Of a stretch of DNA of 64,000 bases, positions 9,101 to 21,100 are shown in pieces. Each line of letters opens with the position of its first letter. The first letter of the stretch is position 1. The notes under the pieces were generated by a model that searched no databases, was not told where the DNA came from, and was given only the letters and a program-made list of their open reading frames with translations. The stretch comes from Bog-756 sp963778165. GTDB lineage: Bacteria > Actinomycetota > Acidimicrobiia > Acidimicrobiales > RAAP-2. A program made the position numbers and the translations under genes. Location: the NCBI GenBank assembly GCA_963778165.1, contig CAVZTE010000002.1, positions 372,001-436,000 on the forward strand, in the 5' to 3' direction.

Positions 9101-12100
9101 TCGTGCAGGTGAAGCCGCCCGGCGACGAGGTCACCGTGTAGCCGGTGATGGCCGCCCCGCCGTTGGAGCCGGAGCGGTCCACGACACCACCGACTGGGCG
9201 TTGGCGTTGGAGGTGGCGGTCACCCCGGTGGGCGCACCGGGGACGGTGGACGGCGTGGCCGTGGCCGACGGGCTCGAGGCCGCGCTGGTGCCGGCCGAGT
9301 TGGTGGCCTTGACCGTGAAGGTGTAGCCGGTGCCGTTGGTCAGCCCGCTCACCGTGCAGGAGGTGGCCCCGGTGGTGGTGCAGGTGAAGCCACCCGGTGA
9401 CGAGGTCACCGTGTAGCCGGTGATGGCCGCCCCGCCGTTGGAGCCAGGAGCGGACCACGACACCACCGACTGGGCGTTGGCGTAGGAGGTGGCGGTCACT
9501 CCGGTCGGAGCGCCGGGGACGGTGGCCGGCGTGGCCGTGGCCGACGGGGCCGAGGCCGCGCCGGTGCCCGAGCCGTTGGTGGCCGTCACGGTGAAGGTGT
9601 AGCCGGTGCCGTTGGTCAGACCGGCCACCGTGCAGGTGGTGGCCCCGGTGGTGGTGCAGGTGAAGCCACCCGGTGACGAGGTCACCTTGTACCCGGTGAT
9701 GGCCGCCCCGCCGTTGGAGACCGGTGCCGTCCAGGCCACCACCGACTGGGCGTTGGCGTTGGAGGTGGCGGTCACGCCGGTGGGCGCGCCGGGGACGGTG
9801 GCCGGGGTGGCCGTGGCCGATGGGGCCGAGGCCGCGCTGGTGCCGGCCGAGTTGGTGGCGGTGACCGTGAAGGTGTAGCCGGTGCCATTGGTCAGCCCGC
9901 TCACCGTGCAGGTGGTGGCCCCGGTGGTCGTGCAGGTGAAGCCACCCGGCGACGAGGTCACCGTGTAGCCGGAGATGGCCGCGCCGCCGTTGGAGCCGGA
10001 GCCGTCCACGACACCACCGACTGGGTGTTGGCGAACGAGGTGGCGGTGACCCCGGTCGGGCGCGCCCGGGGCGGTGGCCGGCGTGGCCGGCGACGACGGC
10101 GCCGAGGCCGCACTGGTGCCGTCGACGTTGGTGGCCGTCACCGTGAAGGTGTAGCTGGTCCCGTTGGTCAGCCCGGTCACCGTGCAGGTGGTGGCGGGCG
10201 GCACCGGCGAGGTCGAGGTACAGGTCTGGCCACCGCTGGACGTGACCGTGTACTTGGTGATGGTGGCCCCGCCGTTGAAGGGGGCCGTCCACGACACCAC
10301 CGACTGGGTGTTGGCGTTGGAGGTGGCGGTGACCCCGGTGGGCGCGCTCGGCGTGGTGGACGGCGTGGCGGTGGCCGACGGGGCCGAGGCCGCACCGGTG
10401 CCGGCCGCGTTGGTGGCCGTGACGGTGAAGGTGTAGCCCGTCCCGTTGGTCAGGCCGGTGACCGTGCAGCTGGTGGTGCCGCTCGTGCAGGTGAAGTTAC
10501 CCGGCGACGAGGTCACCGTGTAGTTGATGATGGCCGCCCCACCGTTGGAAGCCGGCGCCGTCCACGACACCACCGACTGGGCGTTGGCGTTGGAGGTGGC
10601 GGTGACCCCGGTGGGTGCACCGGGCACGGTGGCCGGGATGACCGGCGCCGAGGGGGCCGAGGCCGGACCGGATCCGACCAGGTTGGTGGCCTTGACCGTG
10701 AAGGTGTAGCTGGTGCCGTTGGTGAGCCCGGTCACGGTGCAGGACGTCGTCGTCCCGTTGGGGGTGACGCAGGTCTGGCCACCGCTGGAGGTCACCGTGT
10801 AGCTGGTGATGGCCGACCCACCGCTGAGCGGCGCCGTCCAGGTCACCACCGACTGGGCGTTGGCGGAGGTCGCCGACACGTTGGTGGGAGCGCCCGGCGT
10901 GCCCTGGACGATCGAGTTGGATGCCGGCGAGGCCGTACCGGTGCCGGCCGGGTTGGTGGCCGTCACGGTGAAGGTGTACGTCGTGCCCGCGGTGAGGCCG
11001 GTCACCGTGCAGGTGAGGGCCCCGGTCGTCGTGCAGGTCTGGCCACCCGGGCTGGAGGTCACGGTGTAGCCGGTGATGGCCGCCCCGCCGTTGGAGCTGG
11101 GTGCGGTCCAGGTGACGGACGCCGTCGTTGAGGACGCGGTGGCAACCGCGGTGGCGCCGCTCGGTGCCGACGGCACCGTGGCCGGGACGGCCGGAGCCGA
11201 GGCGGCCGAAGCAGGACCGGTTCCCGAGCCGTTGGTGGCCGTCACCGTGAAGGTGTAGCCGACGCCGTTGGTCAGCCCGGTCACCGTGCAGGTGGTGCGC
11301 GGCTGGTCGTGCAGGTGAAGCCACCCGGCGACGAGGTCACCGTGTAGCCGGTGATGGCGGCACCGCCGTTGGAGGCCGGGGCGGTCCAGGTCACCACCGA
11401 CTTGGCATTGGCGTACGAGGTGGCGGTCACGCCGGTGGGGGCTCCCGGGATGGTGGACGGGGTGGCGGCGGCCGACGGCGCCGAGGCCGGCCCGGTGCCC
11501 GAACCGTTGGTGGCGGTCACCGTGAAGGTGTAGGTGGTGCCGTTGGTCAGCCCGGTCACCGTGCAGGTGGTGGTCCCGGTGGTGGTGCAGGTCTGGGCGC
11601 CGGGTGCGGAGGTCACCGTGTAGCCGGTGATGGCGCGCCCCGCCGTTGGATGCAGGGGCGGTCCAGGCCACGACGGACTGGGTGTTGGCGTACGAGGTGG
11701 CGGTCACCCCGGTCGGTGCGCCCGGGGTGGTGGACGGGGTCGCCGTCGCCGGGCCGCCGAGGGCGGGCCGATGCCCGAGCCGTTGGTGGCGGTCACCGTG
11801 AAGGTGTAGGTGATGCCGTTGGTCAGCCCGGGGAACGTGCAGGTGGTGGTCGACCCGTTGGCCGTGGTGCAGGTCTGGCCGGTGTTGGCGGTGACGGTGT
11901 AGCTGGTGATCGGCGACGCCGTTGGCCGGCCGGGGCGGTCCACGACACGGTGGACTGGCTGTTCTGGCGTACGAGCGTCGCGGTGACCCCGGTCGGGGCG
12001 CCCGGGGTGGCGGCCGGCATGGCCGGTGCCGAGGGGGCCGAGGCGCGGCCGGTGCCGGCCGCGTTGGTGGCGGTCACGGTGAAGGTGTAGCTGGTGCCGT

Positions 12101-14800
12101 TGGTCAGCCCGGTCACCGTGCAGCTGGTCGTGGTCCCGTGGCGTGGTGCAGGTCTGCCCGCCGGGCTGGAGGTGACCGTGTAGCTGGTGATGGGCAGCCC
12201 GCCGTTGGAGGCCGGGGCCGTCCAGGTGACCGCCGACTGGGCTGTTCGCGTTCGAGCTGGCCGATCACGCCGGTGGGGGCGCCCGGGACGGTCGCCGGGA
12301 TGATCGGCGGCCGACGCCGCCGAGGCCGGCCCGGTCCCGGCGGCGTTGGTGGCGGTGACGGTGAAGGTGTAGCTGGTGCCGTTGGTCAGGCCGGTGACCG
12401 TGCAGGTGGTGGTGCCCGGTGGTGGTGCAGGTCTGGCCGCCGGTGCTGGAGGTCACGGTGTAGCTGGTGATCGGCCGCCCGCCGTTGGAGGCGGGGGCGG
12501 TCCACGACACGGCGACTGGCTGTTGGCGTACGAGGTGGCGGTGACACGCTGGTGGGGGCGCCCGGCGTCGTGCGCCGGGGTGACGGCCGCCGAGGCCGCC
12601 GAGGCCGGCCCGGTGCCCGAGGCGTTGGTGGCGGTGACGGTGAAGGTGTAGCTGGTGCCGTTGGTCAGCCCGGTGACCGTGCACGCTGGTGGTGGCCGGT
12701 GGTGCAGGTCTGGCCACGCCGGCTGGAGGTGACGGTGTAGCTGGTGATCGCGGCTCCGCCGTTGGAGGCGGGCGCCGTCCACGACACCACCGACTGGGCG
12801 TTGGCGTACGAGGTGGCGGTGACGCTGGTCGGTGCGCCCGGGGTGGTCGACGGCGTGGCCGGTGAGCCGAGGGTGCCGAGGCCGGCCGGTAGCCGATGCC
12901 GTTGGTGGCGGTGACGGTGAAGGTGTAGCGGTGCCGTTGGTCGAGACCGGAGACCGTGCAGGTGGTCGCTCCGGGCGTGGTGCAGGTGCAGCCGCCGGGC
13001 TGCGAGGTGACCGTGTACTTGGTGATGGTCGAGCCGTTGGAGGCCGGCGCGGTCCAGGTCACCACCGATTGGGTGTTGGCGAACGAGGTGGCCGTGACGT
13101 TGGTCGGTGCGCTCGGGACGCTATCGACGGATACACGGCGTTCGAGGCGCCGACGCTGCGCCCGTTCCGACGGCATTGGTGGCGGTCACGGTGAACGTGT
13201 ACGTGGTGCCATTGGTAAGCCCGGTCAGCGTGCAGGTAGTGGTCCGTGGTGGTGCAGGTCTGGCCGCCCGGGCTCGAGGTCACGGTGTAGCCGGTGATGG
13301 CAGATCCGCCGTTGGAGGCCGGCGCAGTCCACGTGACGGTGGCCGACTGGTAGCCGCCGTACGGCCACCACGCGGTCGGGGCGCCCGGGACCGCCCCGGG
13401 GGTGGCCGAAGCCGCGCCGACGCCGGCACCGGTACCGAGGGCATTGGTGGCGGTGACGGTGAACGTGTAAGTGGTGCCGTTGGTCAGCCCGGTCACCGTG
13501 CAGGAGGTGCGTCCCGGTGGTGGTGCAGGTCTGGCCGCCGCTGGAGGTCACGGTGTAGCCGGTGATCGCGGATCCGCCGTTGGAGGGGGCGGTCCACGAC
13601 ACCACTGACTGGCCATTGGCATACGACGTGGCGGACACATTGGTCGGGGTGCCGGGGGGTCCGGTTGGGGTGACCGAGTTCGAGTAGCCGGATGACGGCC
13701 CGGTGCCCGACGCCGTTGATGGCCGACCGTGAAGGTATAGGTGGTCCCGTTGGTGAGTCCGCGTCACCGTGCAGGGCGAGCCGGTGCACGTTCCGGTCAC
13801 TCCCCCTGGAGTGGAGGTCACGATGTAGCTGGTGATGGGAGCCCACCGTTAGCTGCCGGGGTGGTGAAGGTGACGCGTGCCGTAGCCGTTGCCGGCGGTG
13901 GCAGTCCGATGGTCGGGGCGCCGGGCACCGTCGAGGGTGTAGCCGCAGGTGACGGGGCCGAGGCGGGGCCGGTGCCGATGCCGTTGGTGGCGGTGACCGT
14001 GAAGGTGTAGCTGGTGCCGTTGGTGAGGCCGTTGACGGTGCACGTGGTGGTGCCCGAGGTGGTGCAGGTCTTATGCCGGGTGAGGAGGTCACCGTGTAGG
14101 CGGTGATGGGCAGACCACCGGTGAAGCTGGGTGCATTCCAGGACACCACCGACTGGCCATTGGCATTGGAGGTGGCGCTGACCCACGGAGGTGGGGGCAG
14201 CCGGGCCTGGTGCGGGACGACTACTGCGTTCGACGTGAGATGATGCCGGTCCGGTGCCCAGTGCGTTGGTGGCGGTGACCGTGAAGGTGTAGGTGCTTCC
14301 GACGGTGAGCCCACTGATGGTTGCCGAGGTGGGGATGAGCCGGACACTGTCACGCCGGTGCAGGCCGGGGCAGGCAGGTGAAGGGTGCACGGTGTAGCCG
14401 GTGATCGGGGAGCCGGCGGAGGACGGGGCCGTCCAACTCACGGTGACCGTGTCGTTGGCGTTACCGACGGCGGAGACCAGGCTGGGGGCGAACGGACTGG
14501 TGGGAGAGATGGACCGACGCGGCTCGGCTGCGACGGGTCACTAGTGCCGTCGGCATTGGTGGCGGTCACCGTGAAGACATAGCTGGTGCCGGGGGTGAGC
14601 CCCTGGATGGAGGCCGAGGTGGTGGAGGCTCCCGTCGCGGTCAGTCCGGTACAGCTGGCGCAGGCAGGGCTGGCGCTGACACGGTGTAGTTCGTGATCGG
14701 CGAGCCTGGTGGCGGGGACGGCCCAGGTCACCGCGGCGGTACCCCCGGCATTGGCGGTTGCGGTGACATTGGTGGGCGGTGCCGGAGCGGTGCTGCTCGG
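6179..14800 (-). repeat. Array of about 31 Fn3-encoding repeats, period about 277 bp
   Basis: The segment encoding YTFTV (GTGAAGGT on the plus strand) recurs at roughly 6247, 6530, 6818, 7098, 7376, 7663, 7940, 8215, 8490, 8770 and so on to 14570: 31 occurrences with a mean spacing near 277 bp, matching a 92-residue Fn3 domain. Central units (about 7.9-10.6 kb) are nearly identical at DNA level, sharing long runs such as CGACTGGGCGTTGGCGTTGG. Units toward both ends, especially beyond 13 kb, are diverged. This suggests expansion and homogenisation from the middle. Such near-identical units are also prone to mis-assembly, so copy number is uncertain. Confidence 0.9.
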
Positions 14801-17207
14801 GTAGCCGGGCAGCCCTCCAGGGGTGGCGGCGCAGTACTGCGACAGGGTTGTCGGGGTGCCATGCACGGTGAAGGGTCGGGACGGCAGTTCGTAGGTCGAG
14901 TGCTCGCAGTCGTCGGTGATCGAGGTCAGGACCCACGAGGCCGTGGAGGGCACCAGGTAGCTCGGTGGGGAGAGAAAGTTCAGCAGCGGGTCCCAGGTGT
15001 AGTGCTTGAGGTAGCCGGAGAGAGTTGTCCGCTGAAGGTACCGACCGGCCCACGCCCGTACTGCTGGACGAACCGTAGATGTTCAGTGGCCCTTCGCTGC
15101 CGCCGACTGTGTAGTTGTTGACCACGAATGACTCGGTGAGGGCCAGCACGGCCGCATCGATGGAGACCCCGGTCCTGGATGGTGCCGTCACCTGTGGAAG
15201 GATCGCACAGCGGGCCGGGGTGCCGGCGCACGCGGGCAGCACCGATCCGCCGTTGGCGAGGTCACCGGTCGGTTGACCTCCACATACTCGTTGGCGATGA
15301 GGCCGAGTGAGTCGTTGGTCACGCCGCGCGCGTACGGGACGACAGGCCCTGGGATTGCGGCTCCCCCCGCTCTGGCCGGCGATCCACTTGCCGGAGCAGT
15401 CCTAATAGGTGATGTTGCCGTCGACGATGACGTCGTTGGCGGTGCCGATGGTCAGCAGCCCGGAGAGGTTCCCGCTTACGAAGGCGTCGCCCTCTGCATC
15501 AGGAGTCGACGTCTCGCCGTAGTAGCAGCTCGAGCAACCGCCGGCGGTGGTCTGCGAGTTGGCGCCGTAGGACGCTGACGGCGTATAGGTATTGGTCTGA
15601 GCCGCCCAGGTTGTCCTGCGAGGTGCTAACCTAGCTGTTGCCGCTGTAGGTGGCGGAGAAGGCCCCGGTCCCGTTGCTCGCCTCGGTAACCGTGCAAACG
15701 GCGGTGGACTGGTAGTTGTTCCCACGGCAACCGGCGTGGACATGGTCACGGCCGCGCAGGTCGGGATGACGGCGGTCGAGTGGTGGTGTGTCCGAAGTTG
15801 GTGGTGCTGGTGGTCTGGCTGAACGCGACCGTGGCAGCACTGTTGATCTGGTTGCTGGACGAGGTGACGGTGGCGGTGAGGGTCACCGAGGTGTTCTGTG
15901 CCGGGGTCGTCGGAGGTGAGGTTGGTGACCGAGTTGGCCATGTAGGCGTCGAACGGATTGGCACCCAGCACCGTATGCCCGGCGGTGGCATTCTCGACGA
16001 GACGACTCCATTGGCGGGGAGGGGGCGTCCCGTTGCTCGGGCAGTTGTTGGTGTTGCCCGAACGGATCCGTTTTGGCGATCAAGTGTTGGTTGGTCGAGG
16101 GTGTTCCCGTTGACCGGTAGTGCTCTGCGGGGTGTCCGGGCTGACCACGGTCATCTGGCCCACTCCGGAGGCATTGGTGCCCAGGGTGATCTGTGTCGGT
16201 CCGGAGTAGAGGCATCCGTTGGGGCTGGCAATGGTGCCGAGCGAGAGTCGCTCTGGGGGGGACCTGCACCGCGTTGCCGTACGAGCTGTTGGCCGTGTCG
16301 TACTGGTACACCTCGCTGCTGGCGCTTAGCGCAGTTGGTATCGCTGCCCGACATCCCATTGGCGTCGTCGACAAACAGGCAGTTGGGGTCGGCGGTTTGA
16401 CAGGCGAAGGAACCGGAGGGGCGGAGGGAAGGGTTTCCGAACGATGGCGAGCCCGACTTGGTGCCGTCGCCGCTCACGAATACCGAGTCGTTGGTAAAGG
16501 TGGGACCAAACAGGTAGTCACCAGGTGCGAAGTAGACCGGAGTGCAACTGGCATTGCTGTTGTCGATGTTGTAGCCGATCGCGTGCTCCAGTTGTAGGCG
16601 CAGGTCGAGTAGTTACCGTTCGCTGTAGGACTCGTAGTTGGACCACCAGACATTGGAGAGGAATCCGTTTTTCGGTGCGAGGTTGAGGATCTTGTGGGCG
16701 AAGATGCCATCCTGTCGGTGGACTGTGGGTCCTGGGCCGCGCCGACCACTTCCACGGCCAGAGTTGGTGAGCGCGTGGGTGGTGGGACCGAAGGTCGGCT
16801 GAGGGTTGCCAAAGGAGTAATACTCGTAGCGCCGGTGTTGCCGGCGGCTGAGCCGACGACCAGGTTCCACTGGGCGTAGTTGATGCCGTACCCACAGGTT
16901 CCCGATCCGTTGGTGGTGCTGCTGCAATAGGCGAGGCTGGGATTGGTGTTCAGGGCGGTGACGTAGCCGTTCTCCCCCGCTTCCACCGCCTCGATCGGCG
17001 TAGTCCGTGCGCTGATGCGGACTGCTGGATCGGGCCCGATTGGGTGATCGGAGCCACGAGGGTGACGCCGATGACTCCGATGATCAGCGAGAGGCCAAGA
17101 CCGCCATGATCGCCGTCTGGCCCAGGTCGGAGGCGCGGTCAGCACGACGCTGCCGAGCTCGATCGTGCATTGGATTGCTGTCCGTCGTTCCGCCTGGTGG
17201 GCTTCAT
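6179..17207 (-). CDS. Giant PilX-like minor pilin carrying about 31 fibronectin type III repeats (many frameshifts)
   Basis: Inferred single gene of about 11 kb (roughly 3,670 residues). It starts at ATG 17207 after an AGGAAG ribosome site. A basic leader runs into one hydrophobic helix (GQTAIMAVLA, then LIIGVIGVTLVAPI after a shift), then EAVEAGENGYVTALNTNPSL, typical of PilX-type pseudopilins whose helix is followed by a conserved AxEAGxxxY segment. Next come SNVWWSNYESY and GPTFTNDSVFVSGDG, the TNDS-type motif I associate with this family. From about 14.8 kb to the stop, Fn3 domains repeat every about 92 residues with WTAP, ITGYTV, CTVTGL and YTFTV hallmarks. The last repeat ends TVTP-stop; there is no LPXTG or C-terminal anchor. 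Frame breaks occur many times, mostly in homopolymers. It is last of three prepilin-like genes. Inferred role: pilus-associated adhesin. The single-gene model is inference. Confidence 0.65.
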
Positions 17208-17220
17208 TGTCTTCCTGTAC

Positions 17221-18333
17221 CTAGGACTGGTAGGGGTCACACTGCTGGGTGAGGTCGTACTGGAAGGGCAGACAGCCGTACGCTGCCTGCGGCTGGAGGG
17301 TGAAGGGTTGGCGGTAGTCGATGATCTGGTCCTCGACCTCCCCGTTGGTGCCAGAACCGGGTCGGTCGACCTCAAGGTGGATGCCGACGCTGCGGATGGC
17401 GTCCAAGGGGCAGGTTTCGACCGTCAATCCGGTGCAGGAGAGGAGGGAAGGACTGCCGGGCACAGTCGAAGCAACCGGCGGGTTCTGATTCAGGTCTGAG
17501 GCGAGGAGTGGATAGGAAAGCCGGTGACCGTGTCGACACGGTGTAGCGAAAGAGCGGGTCCGCGAGCCCTGGGATGGGGTCGTTGGTCACGCCCTGGATG
17601 TCGGCGATCAGCCGGACTGGTTGCGGCGAATTCGCCTGAAGTGCGGCGGGTGTCCCGTCCGCGTCTGTCGGCCAGTAGTAGCAGGTGGACGGGGCCCACG
17701 CAGGGCGTCCCGTCGGCGTTCATCGGCGCGTACTCGCAGGTGCCGCCCGAGGTGCCGCCACCGGAACAGGGCAGGTGGAGGTGCCGGCTGCCCGCTCCAC
17801 GGATATCCGACCAACGGCAGGTACATCCAAACCTGAGTGCACAGTGGAGTGGTGCTGCAATCGGTGGCTGGCGTGCCCGCTGCACGTCGACTTCAAGGGC
17901 TACGACCTTGGCGGGGGTCCCGCGGTGCACATCGGTTGGCAACCTGCTTGCGCCCACAACGTTGGTATCCGAGGTGCCGATGTTGGCGTACCAGGACACG
18001 GCAAAGTTCAAGAAATGGGGGAGACCGTAGGTCCCGTAGAGGTGCCGACGTTGGCGCGGCCGCGCCCACAATGAGAAGGCCGGCGTCGGGACACCCCCGG
18101 TCACCGGAGCGGGCTCGGCCTCCTCGGCGACAACGTTCTGATGATCGCGAGAGACGGGGAGGCCTGGTCGAGCTCTTGGTACTGGACGTGACACCGCCGC
18201 TCACCGTCTCGATCGAGGTTCATCGAGACCAGGACCATGGCCGAGGACGACCACCAGGATGGTGGAGGTCACGAGCAGTTCGATCAGGGTCATGCCGCTG
18301 TCGTCGCGGAGGCTCGCGCAGTGAGGCAATCAT
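17221..18333 (-). CDS. PilW-like prepilin-type protein (frameshifted)
   Basis: Start ATG 18333 gives MIASLRE, then after a one-base shift RDDSGMTLIELLVTSTILVV: a type IV prepilin cleavage/methylation signal (cleavage before Met, Glu at +5) continuing into one long hydrophobic helix. The strongly beta-like remainder is broken by several shifts; recognisable pieces include HFLNFAVSWYANIGTSDTN, TCEYAPMNADGTPCV, and the tail SVGIHLEVDRPGSGTNGEVE ending QQCDPYQS-stop at 17221. Length near 370 residues fits PilW/GspJ-like minor pilins. The start lies 11 nt past the upstream gene's stop, and the next gene begins 14 nt after this one ends, so the three form one operon. Confidence 0.65.
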
Positions 18334-18343
18334 GCCGGCACCG

Positions 18344-21100
18344 CTAAATCGATCCGGGCAGATAGTTGACGTCGACTGTATGTTCGAGCTGTTGGCAACC
18401 TGCCGACCGTCCCGGGGCCAACAGTCAAGGTCAGGTCGGTCGGCGCCACTGCGACCCCACCTTCGGTTACCGAGTAGGAGTAGGTGCCGTAAGGGACCGA
18501 GGTCATGGTGGTGCCGGTGGCGTCGGTGAGGGGCATGTTGTAGGTCGATCCACCTGCTCCGCACGTCGTGTCGGTGAGCGTGACGGTGGCGCCAGCGACC
18601 GACGCTCCGCTCGAGTTAGTCAGGCTCAGTGGGAGCATCCCCAGGGGGACGGTCGCCGAGGCGGTCGCTCCGGGCACGCCGGGAGGTTGAGAAAGGACGG
18701 TCGCTTCGTGCCGCACTGGCCGCCGCCACCGAATAGCCGCTGGATCGGACTGGGTAGCAGAAGTAGGCGGGTCGGAAGCGTGGGCATTCGTGTACGTAGG
18801 CCGCCGTGGCCAGTCGAGGGCGACTTGAACTGGGATGCCTGAAGCAACTGGTGGCGCCGCCGGCACATGCAAAGGTGTCTGTGACGGACCAGCTCCCACG
18901 GGTCCGCCCGGCGAGGCAAGGACCGCCGGCCCGGTGGCGGTTTCGCCGACCGCGGCGCATGTCGCCGCGGCGGAAGATCTTCGCAAGCCACCCCCTGGTA
19001 GTACTGAGGTGAGATGCCCGCCGGAGTGGAAATGGGGTTCCACGCCCAGTTGCCTTCAACGAACCCAGAAGGAGCTGCCCGGAGCCGGCACCGTTCGACG
19101 ACGCAGCAGACACCACGCAGTCGGCGGTGTCGGTGCCCGCGGCGGGCGCTCCGCAGGCCACGCCGCTGACTTCGCCAGCGTCGTTGGGGATCCGGTTCGA
19201 CTGCACCCAGTTGTCGGGCGTCGAGGTGAGGTCCCCGGTCCACACCGCCGCAGTGGAAGTCGGGGACTGGCGCGTCGTGCCGATGGCCACACAGGTCGTG
19301 CCCAGGCAAGAGATCCCCGTGACGCTGGTCGCTCCGGTCGGGAAAGGTCGGCTCGGCGGCCCAGGTGCTCGCACCACTGGCGGCGATGGTGGCGTCGGCG
19401 ATGGTGGCATCGTTGGGGCTGGCCGCGTCGCCGACCGCGGTGGCCAGGCACTGCGTGGCCGAGGGGCAGGTGATGGTGCCGACCGATGTGAACGAGTAGG
19501 TGGACCCGTTCCCGGTGCTGGGCAGGATGTCGGACGTCATGGTCGGCGTCCACGAGGGGTTGGCTTGCACGCCGGCAGGGTCGCCGCCGAGACGGAGGAC
19601 TCCCGCGGACCCGCCACTGCCGGCGTAGGCCAATTCGCACGTGGTGGGTGACGGGCAGGCGATCGAGTTCAGCGCAGTGAAGGTCACTCCCGTCGCCACG
19701 GTCTGCCAGACGTCGGTGCCCGTTCCGACCCATCCGGCCAGGAGGACCGGTCCGGAGGCGTTGAGGCCCAGGGCATAACAGCCCTGGCTGGTGGGACAGG
19801 TCACTTGAGTGATGTCCGTGATGCCTCCGGGCAGGCCGTCCGTACTGGTCGAGCTGAAGTCGGAGGTGGTGCTGACGATCAGACCGACATTGGATCCACT
19901 GTTGTCGGAGTAACCGACCCCGACACACTTGGCAGACGTGGCGGTGGTGCAGGCGACCTGATTGATATGGCTACCGCTGGACAAGGTGGTCGACGTCCAC
20001 GGGGAACTGGCGCCGCCCCAGGCCGCCGATGCGCCCGTCGTGCCGCTGCCCAGCGTCAAGCAGGTCAGGCCGGCGGCCCCGGGGCACTGGACTCCTGCAT
20101 CCACTGCTGACCCGCCGCCGTAGCTCGCGTCGCCTGGGTGGCCTCGTCGAAAGCACCCAACGACACCACGGCCTCGAGTCCGGAGACCACCGAGGCCGTT
20201 TGCGGTGTGATTGCGGACGCCGTCTGGTTGTTGGCGTTGACGAACGGCGGGGTGCCGACGTAGCCGGGGATACCCGAGGTGGGTTGTTCGAGCGCGATGG
20301 TGTACGTGTCGGGAGACGCAGGCGTCCCTCCGGGCACTTCGGCAAAGATGCAGCCGTTGGCGTCCGGGTTCAGCGTGAGGGGCGAAATCGCCGGGGTTCC
20401 CGAGGTCTGCGTGACCTCGACCGGGATGGCCTGCAGGCGGACGACAGCTTTGTTGGGGGGGCTGGCTACGTCGTAGGCTCCCTCGTTCCCTAACCGTGAT
20501 GGCAATGAATCCGTCCGTGGTGGTCCCAGGAGAGGGCCAGTTGATATTGGTGTCGTCGGACACCTCATTTTGGAGCTGCCTTCCCCACTTCACGGTGACC
20601 TGTAGTTGGAGAACGGCGGGATGACTGGCGCTCGGCGGCGTGCCCGCCAGACAGAGATCCGACTGGCCCACGTCGTTGACCGAGTCGTAGGTGTAGGTGG
20701 CAGCGACTGTGAAGTTGGTGCCGGCCAGGCTCGAGGGCGGAGGCTGGACACCGAGGCTCGTCGCATAGGCCGCGTCGAGGGTGGTTGATCCCACCCAGGA
20801 GCGGCGTCGTCCCATCGGAATCGAGCGGAGGGTTGCGAGTTGGAGAGGATCTCAACCCAGGAGTCCGCCAGCTGCAGGGCGGCCTGGTGCTGCCTGGTGC
20901 AACGGCCGCCGTGGCACTGGTGAGAAGGAAGCCCATCGGGATCATGGTGACCAGGAGCACGGCGGCCACCATGACCTCGACGAACGACACCCCCTCGTCC
21001 GGTCGATTTCGTGGTCGGCGCGACCCTTCCAACGGGCTGGGTCCAGCCCGCACCTCCGACTCGTGGTCGGACCGCGGTGTCGATCGTTGGAAGGGAACAT
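18344..21100 (-). CDS. PilV-like prepilin-type protein with eight CxxxxC beta-propeller-like repeats (frameshifted)
   Basis: Probable start ATG 21100 after GAAAGAG (MFPSNDRHRG), reading into a basic leader and, after a shift in a G run, DEGVSFVEVMVAAVLLVTMI: a prepilin-type signal with Glu at +5 and a hydrophobic helix. A beta-rich pilin part (DAAYATSLGVQPPPSSLAG, TNFTVAATYTY) is followed by about eight repeats of the form xxCxxxxxCxAxG, for example QVTCPTSQGCYALGLN, SIACPSPTTCELAYAG, TITCPSATQCLATAVG and GISCLGTTCVAIGTT, spaced as in BNR/propeller-like secreted repeats. The C-terminus is a carboxypeptidase-regulatory-like fold (LTNSSGASVAGATVTLTDTT) ending VDVNYLPGSI-stop. Predicted about 915 residues, far larger than a typical PilV. 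At least five frame breaks. It is the first gene of the operon. Confidence 0.62.

Noticed and set aside
6179..14800. CRISPR-like array
   Set aside because: The period is 277 bp and units are coding Fn3 domains; there are no short repeats with unique spacers.
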